Under the pieces are notes generated by a model, which saw only the letters and a program-made list of their open reading frames with translations, had not been told where the DNA came from and did not search any database. This document shows positions 13,593-16,366 of a DNA stretch of 16,366 nt, piece by piece (within the stretch, counting starts at the first letter, position 1; the number at the start of each line of letters is the position of its first letter). Source of the stretch: Bacteroidales bacterium UBA3742 (GTDB lineage: Bacteria > Bacteroidota > Bacteroidia > Bacteroidales > Paludibacteraceae). The position numbers and the translations under genes were made by a program. The stretch spans positions 8,561 to 24,926 of the forward strand of contig DFGU01000113.1 of NCBI GenBank assembly GCA_002371785.1, read 5' to 3'.

Positions 13593-15673
13593 AGTTAGCT
13601 TATAGAGATATAACGTATTGTAAGAATGTCGGCGCCAAACGGGCCGACATTCTTCGTCAAGAGCTCGGTGTACGCACCGCGCTCGACCTGCTGCGTCAAT
13701 ATCCCTATAAGTACATCGACCGCAGCCGATTCTATCGCATCAGCCAGCTGGAGGACGAGGATACCTACGTCCAGATCGTAGGTGAGGTCACCGAGTGGCA
13801 CACCATCGGCGTAGGTCGTACCCAGCGCCTCTCGGCCCAGTTTACCGATGGGGAAAGCATGATCGAACTGGTATGGTTCCAGGGCGTGCAGTACGTCAAG
13901 CTGGAGCGGGGCGTCAAGTACCTGCTCTTCGGCAAGCCCTCCGTCTTCAACCATACCTACAACTTCGTTCACCCCGACCTGACGCCTTGGCGCAAGGTGA
14001 CGCCCGAGATGACGAGTGGCCTGGAGCCGCACTACAACACCACGGAGCGCATGAAGAAGGTGGGCCTTAACTCCAAGGCCATGCGCCAGATCATCGCCGG
14101 TCTGCTTCCCGACCTCAAACTGGGCGTACAGGATACCATCGGCGCCGACGTGCTCGAGCGCTACCGACTGATGACGCTCACCGATGCGCTGCTGAATGTC
14201 CATTTCCCCAAGGACAGCCAACAGATGCAACGGGCTCGCGAACGACTCAAGTTTGAAGAACTATTCTATATCCAGCTCCAGTTGCTGCGCCAGATGAAGC
14301 GACGCGAGGAGCAGCAGGGCTATCAGATGCCTATCGTTGGTAGCACCTTCCACGGCCTCTACCGCAGCCTGCCCTTCCCGCTCACGGGAGCACAACAGCG
14401 CGTGATACGCGAGATACACGCCGACCTCAAGTCGGGACGGCAGATGAACCGTCTGCTTCAGGGCGACGTAGGTAGCGGCAAGACGCTCGTGGCGCTGCTA
14501 TGCTGTCTGCTGGCGGTCGATAACGGCTACCAGACCTGCATCATGGCGCCTACCGAGATCCTGGCAAACCAGCATTACGAGACACTCCGTCAGTTCCTCG
14601 GTCCGTTATCGGTACGCATCGCCCTGCTCACAGGCAGCACGACGCCCAAGCAGCGTCAGCCGATACACGAGGGACTCCTGGACGGCACAATCAACATCCT
14701 GATCGGTACGCATGCCCTGCTGGAAGACACCGTCAAGTGGCAGAACCTGGGACTCGTGGTCATCGACGAGCAGCACCGCTTCGGTGTGGCACAGCGAGCC
14801 AAGCTCTGGACAAAAAACCAAATTCCTCCTCATATTCTCGTCATGACGGCTACGCCTATCCCGCGTACGCTCGCTATGACCGTGTATGGCGACCTGCGGG
14901 TATCCGTCATCGATGAACTGCCCCCGGGACGTAAACCCGTGCAGACTTTCCATTACACCCTGCTCCGCCGCGTATCGGTCAACCAGTTTATCCGTCAGCA
15001 GATCGATGCCGGTCGACAGGTATATGTGGTCTATCCGCTGATTCAGGAGAACGAGAAACTGGACCTGCAGGATTTGCAGAACGGTTTCAACACGCTCTGC
15101 GAGACCTTCCCGGAATATAATATATCTATGGTACACGGGCGCATGCGCGCGAAGGACAAAGACGAACAGATGCAACGCTTTCAGCGAGGCGAGACCCAAA
15201 TACTGGTAGCCACCACCGTCATTGAGGTGGGCGTCAACGTACCGAACGCAAGCGTCATGATCATAGAGAATGCCGAGCGCTTCGGCCTGAGCCAACTCCA
15301 CCAGTTGCGTGGCCGCGTAGGCCGCGGTGCGGACCAGAGCTACTGCATCCTCGTCACGCGCGTAGAGCTGAGCAAGGAGACCCGCCAACGCATGGATATC
15401 ATGGTAGCTACCAACGACGGTTTCCGTATCGCCGAAGCCGACCTGCAGCTACGCGGTCCGGGCGACTTGGAGGGTACGGCACAGTCGGGTCTGCCCTTTG
15501 ATCTGCATATCGCCAATCTGAGTACCGACGGACAACTGCTGGAGCTCGCACGCCGAGCCGCGATGGACATCATCGATCTGGATCCGCAGCTGGAGGACGA
15601 GCGAAACCGCATCTACCGCCGCCGACTGGATATTCTGCGTATCGAGACGCATAATTGGGCGGATATTAGCTGA
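13589..15673 (+). CDS. recG: ATP-dependent DNA helicase RecG
   Basis: RecG remodels stalled replication forks and branched recombination intermediates. The 694 residues match the family length. An N-terminal wedge/OB domain spans roughly 1-250. The helicase core follows: LTGAQQRVI, Walker A GDVGSGKT (292-299), APTEILANQH, Walker B box DEQHRFG (from 393), MTATPIPRTLAMT, ATTVIEVGVNVPNA and QLRGRVGRG, then the C-terminal RecG-specific FRIAEADLQLRGPGDLEGTAQSG. All helicase motifs are intact. The ATG at 13589 lies inside a palindrome 34 bases after tonB. I see no separate promoter in that gap, so recG may be read from the tonB promoter. Confidence 0.98.
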   Translation: MELAYRDITYCKNVGAKRADILRQELGVRTALDLLRQYPYKYIDRSRFYRISQLEDEDTYVQIVGEVTEWHTIGVGRTQRLSAQFTDGESMIELVWFQGVQYVKLERGVKYLLFGKPSVFNHTYNFVHPDLTPWRKVTPEMTSGLEPHYNTTERMKKVGLNSKAMRQIIAGLLPDLKLGVQDTIGADVLERYRLMTLTDALLNVHFPKDSQQMQRARERLKFEELFYIQLQLLRQMKRREEQQGYQMPIVGSTFHGLYRSLPFPLTGAQQRVIREIHADLKSGRQMNRLLQGDVGSGKTLVALLCCLLAVDNGYQTCIMAPTEILANQHYETLRQFLGPLSVRIALLTGSTTPKQRQPIHEGLLDGTINILIGTHALLEDTVKWQNLGLVVIDEQHRFGVAQRAKLWTKNQIPPHILVMTATPIPRTLAMTVYGDLRVSVIDELPPGRKPVQTFHYTLLRRVSVNQFIRQQIDAGRQVYVVYPLIQENEKLDLQDLQNGFNTLCETFPEYNISMVHGRMRAKDKDEQMQRFQRGETQILVATTVIEVGVNVPNASVMIIENAERFGLSQLHQLRGRVGRGADQSYCILVTRVELSKETRQRMDIMVATNDGFRIAEADLQLRGPGDLEGTAQSGLPFDLHIANLSTDGQLLELARRAAMDIIDLDPQLEDERNRIYRRRLDILRIETHNWADIS

Positions 15674-15967
15674 TCGGAATTAAACGCTTTTATATAGTCA
15701 CTTATGAATCTGTTTCTATTTTTTGATTTGAAACGAAAATGTTTTTGACTGTTTTTGTCTTTTGGATGATTTAACTCGCAGAATAGTGGTAATTGGTGAT
15801 AAAAGTGTTGAAAGCTTGTTTTCAAGGACTTTTTAGCAACAATTGGCACAAGAGCAAAGCTCTAAATCATTCAAAAGAGTTTTTGTTGGTTTTTGTTTAA
15901 ATTTATCGCAATAGTACTAATTAAAAATTAAAAATTACTGCTTTTCGCAAAAAATATGCGAAAAAAT
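15674..15967. other. AT-rich non-coding gap between recG and the tRNA promoter
   Basis: No convincing gene is seen. It holds a weak 6-bp hairpin (TTGAAA at 15808-15813, TTTCAA at 15820-15825) followed shortly by a T-run at 15830-15834, a possible weak recG terminator. A 5-bp hairpin AGAGC-AAA-GCTCT is at 15851-15863. A short ATTAAAA tract lies near its right end. Confidence 0.5.
15920..15940. repeat. ATTAAAA-type heptamer repeat
   Basis: Two exact ATTAAAA units (15920-15926, 15927-15933) and a partial third. It is short and AT-rich, so chance is possible, but it has the same 7-bp period as the other tracts. Confidence 0.45.
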
Positions 15968-15999
15968 TTGCGTATATCAAAATTTTGTTGTAATTTTGC
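15968..15999 (+). promoter_or_regulatory. Bacteroidota-type promoter of tRNA-Leu and rpsU
   Basis: TTG at 15968-15970, 20 bases, then TAATTTTGC at 15991-15999, 34 bases before the mature tRNA. The adjoining GC-containing stretch could be the tRNA leader. rpsU, 23 bases after the tRNA, has no separate promoter in the gap and is probably co-transcribed. Confidence 0.82.
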
Positions 16000-16033
16000 A
16001 CGCTTTTTCGCACCAGCAGGTGTGACAAAGCAA

Positions 16034-16113
16034 GCCCAGGTGGCGGAATTGGTAGACGCGTTGGTCTCAAACACCAATGGGAAACCGTGCCGGTTCGATC
16101 CCGGCCCTGGGTA
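16034..16113 (+). tRNA. tRNA-Leu, anticodon CAA
   Basis: A complete class II tRNA of 80 bases reads UUG leucine codons. The acceptor stem is GCCCAGG with CCTGGGT (16106-16112) and discriminator A at 16113. The anticodon stem is TTGGT/ACCAA (16061-16065 and 16073-16077), with the loop holding CAA at 16068-16070. The variable arm is 11 bases, and the T arm is GCCGG-TTCGATC-CCGGC (16089-16105). CCA is not encoded. The Shine-Dalgarno sequence of rpsU begins six bases after it. Confidence 0.96.
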
Positions 16114-16118
16114 CTCGC

Positions 16119-16129
16119 GAAAGGAGGTG
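16119..16129 (+). promoter_or_regulatory. Near-perfect Shine-Dalgarno sequence of rpsU
   Basis: GAAAGGAGGTG is complementary over about 11 bases to the 3' end of 16S rRNA as generally conserved in Bacteroidota, with 7 bases from its end to the rpsU ATG. The other genes checked in the window lack such a site. In Bacteroidota the anti-Shine-Dalgarno is held by bS21, bS18 and bS6, and rpsU is one of the few genes that keep a strong site, as a self-regulatory sensor of bS21. Confidence 0.88.
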
Positions 16130-16136
16130 TAACAGA

Positions 16137-16331
16137 ATGATTATCGTACAAGTAAAAGAAGGTGAGAATATCGAGCGCGCGATTAAGAAATTCAAACGCA
16201 AATTCGATAAGACGGGTGTCGTTAAGGAACTCCGTCGTCGTCAGCAATTCGACAAGCCCAGCGAGTTGAAGCGTATCAAGATGGCACACGCTAAGTACGT
16301 TCAGTCGCTGCACGCTCACGATGATATGTAA
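16137..16331 (+). CDS. rpsU: 30S ribosomal protein bS21
   Basis: The 64-residue basic protein starts MIIVQVKEGENIERAIKKFK and continues with an Arg/Lys-rich helix (KELRRRQQFDKPSELKR), as usual for bS21. It binds the 30S platform near the 16S 3' end; in Bacteroidota it helps occlude the anti-Shine-Dalgarno. The ATG at 16137 is fixed by the strong ribosome-binding site seven bases upstream; the frame extends upstream only through the tRNA. It follows tRNA-Leu by 23 bases. The last 35 bases of the window hold no further recognisable gene. Confidence 0.97.
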   Translation: MIIVQVKEGENIERAIKKFKRKFDKTGVVKELRRRQQFDKPSELKRIKMAHAKYVQSLHAHDDM

Positions 16332-16366
16332 TTCATAATATACATATCCATACGCAAAGAGAGTCA

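Noticed and set aside
15613..15849. Minus-strand frame of 78 codons overlapping the recG end
   Set aside because: It overlaps recG coding sequence and AT-rich non-coding DNA, and shows no recognisable domain or promoter.

Overview
The window looks like a chromosomal segment from a member of the Bacteroidales (phylum Bacteroidota). Five promoters carry the Bacteroidota signature (TTG, 20 bases, then TAnnTTTG). Almost no gene has a Shine-Dalgarno sequence. The TonB, SufD, glutaminyl-cyclase-like lipoprotein, DUF4290-like and four-helix-bundle-suffix proteins are all of Bacteroidota type. Genus cannot be fixed from the sequence alone.

Region 1 (1-3300, minus strand) is a hexuronate-use locus, uxaC and the first 35 codons of kdgK. 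It is interrupted by a small membrane protein gene and by a four-helix-bundle gene with a C-terminal C4 zinc finger. That gene is flanked on both sides by a striking array. Each complete element is exactly 35 bp: four octamers of the form CGATATNT followed by CGG, always in the same orientation, with pyrimidine-rich spacers. Four elements lie on one side and two complete plus one decayed on the other. A seventh, four-octamer copy sits inside sufD, 2.7 kb beyond the end of the array region, and is translated in frame. The layout resembles a REP/RAYT-type relation between a solitary gene and its dispersed repeats, and it is the best candidate here for an undescribed system.

Region 2 (3400-9430): ispB (polyprenyl diphosphate synthase) runs on the plus strand and converges, with a 33-base overlap, on a minus-strand operon. 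That operon reads: secreted endonuclease/exonuclease/phosphatase-fold protein, DUF4290-like protein, prs, glutaminyl-cyclase-like lipoprotein, sufC, short sufD. Its promoter and that of ssb are divergent.

Region 3 (9400-15673, plus strand): ssb, a GNAT/FemAB-like acyltransferase gene, a GT4 and a GT2 glycosyltransferase gene in a tight run, then tonB with its own promoter, then recG.

Region 4 (15674-16366): an AT-rich non-coding gap, a strong promoter, tRNA-Leu(CAA) and rpsU. rpsU is the only gene here with a near-perfect Shine-Dalgarno sequence, which fits self-regulation by bS21 in Bacteroidota.

A second theme is heptamer tandem repeats. Five word families (AACCTTT, AGTCGAA, GCTGAAT, CACAAAT and ATTAAAA types) occupy six places between or inside genes. 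Three of these tracts are translated, one overlaps a stop codon and one supplies a start codon.
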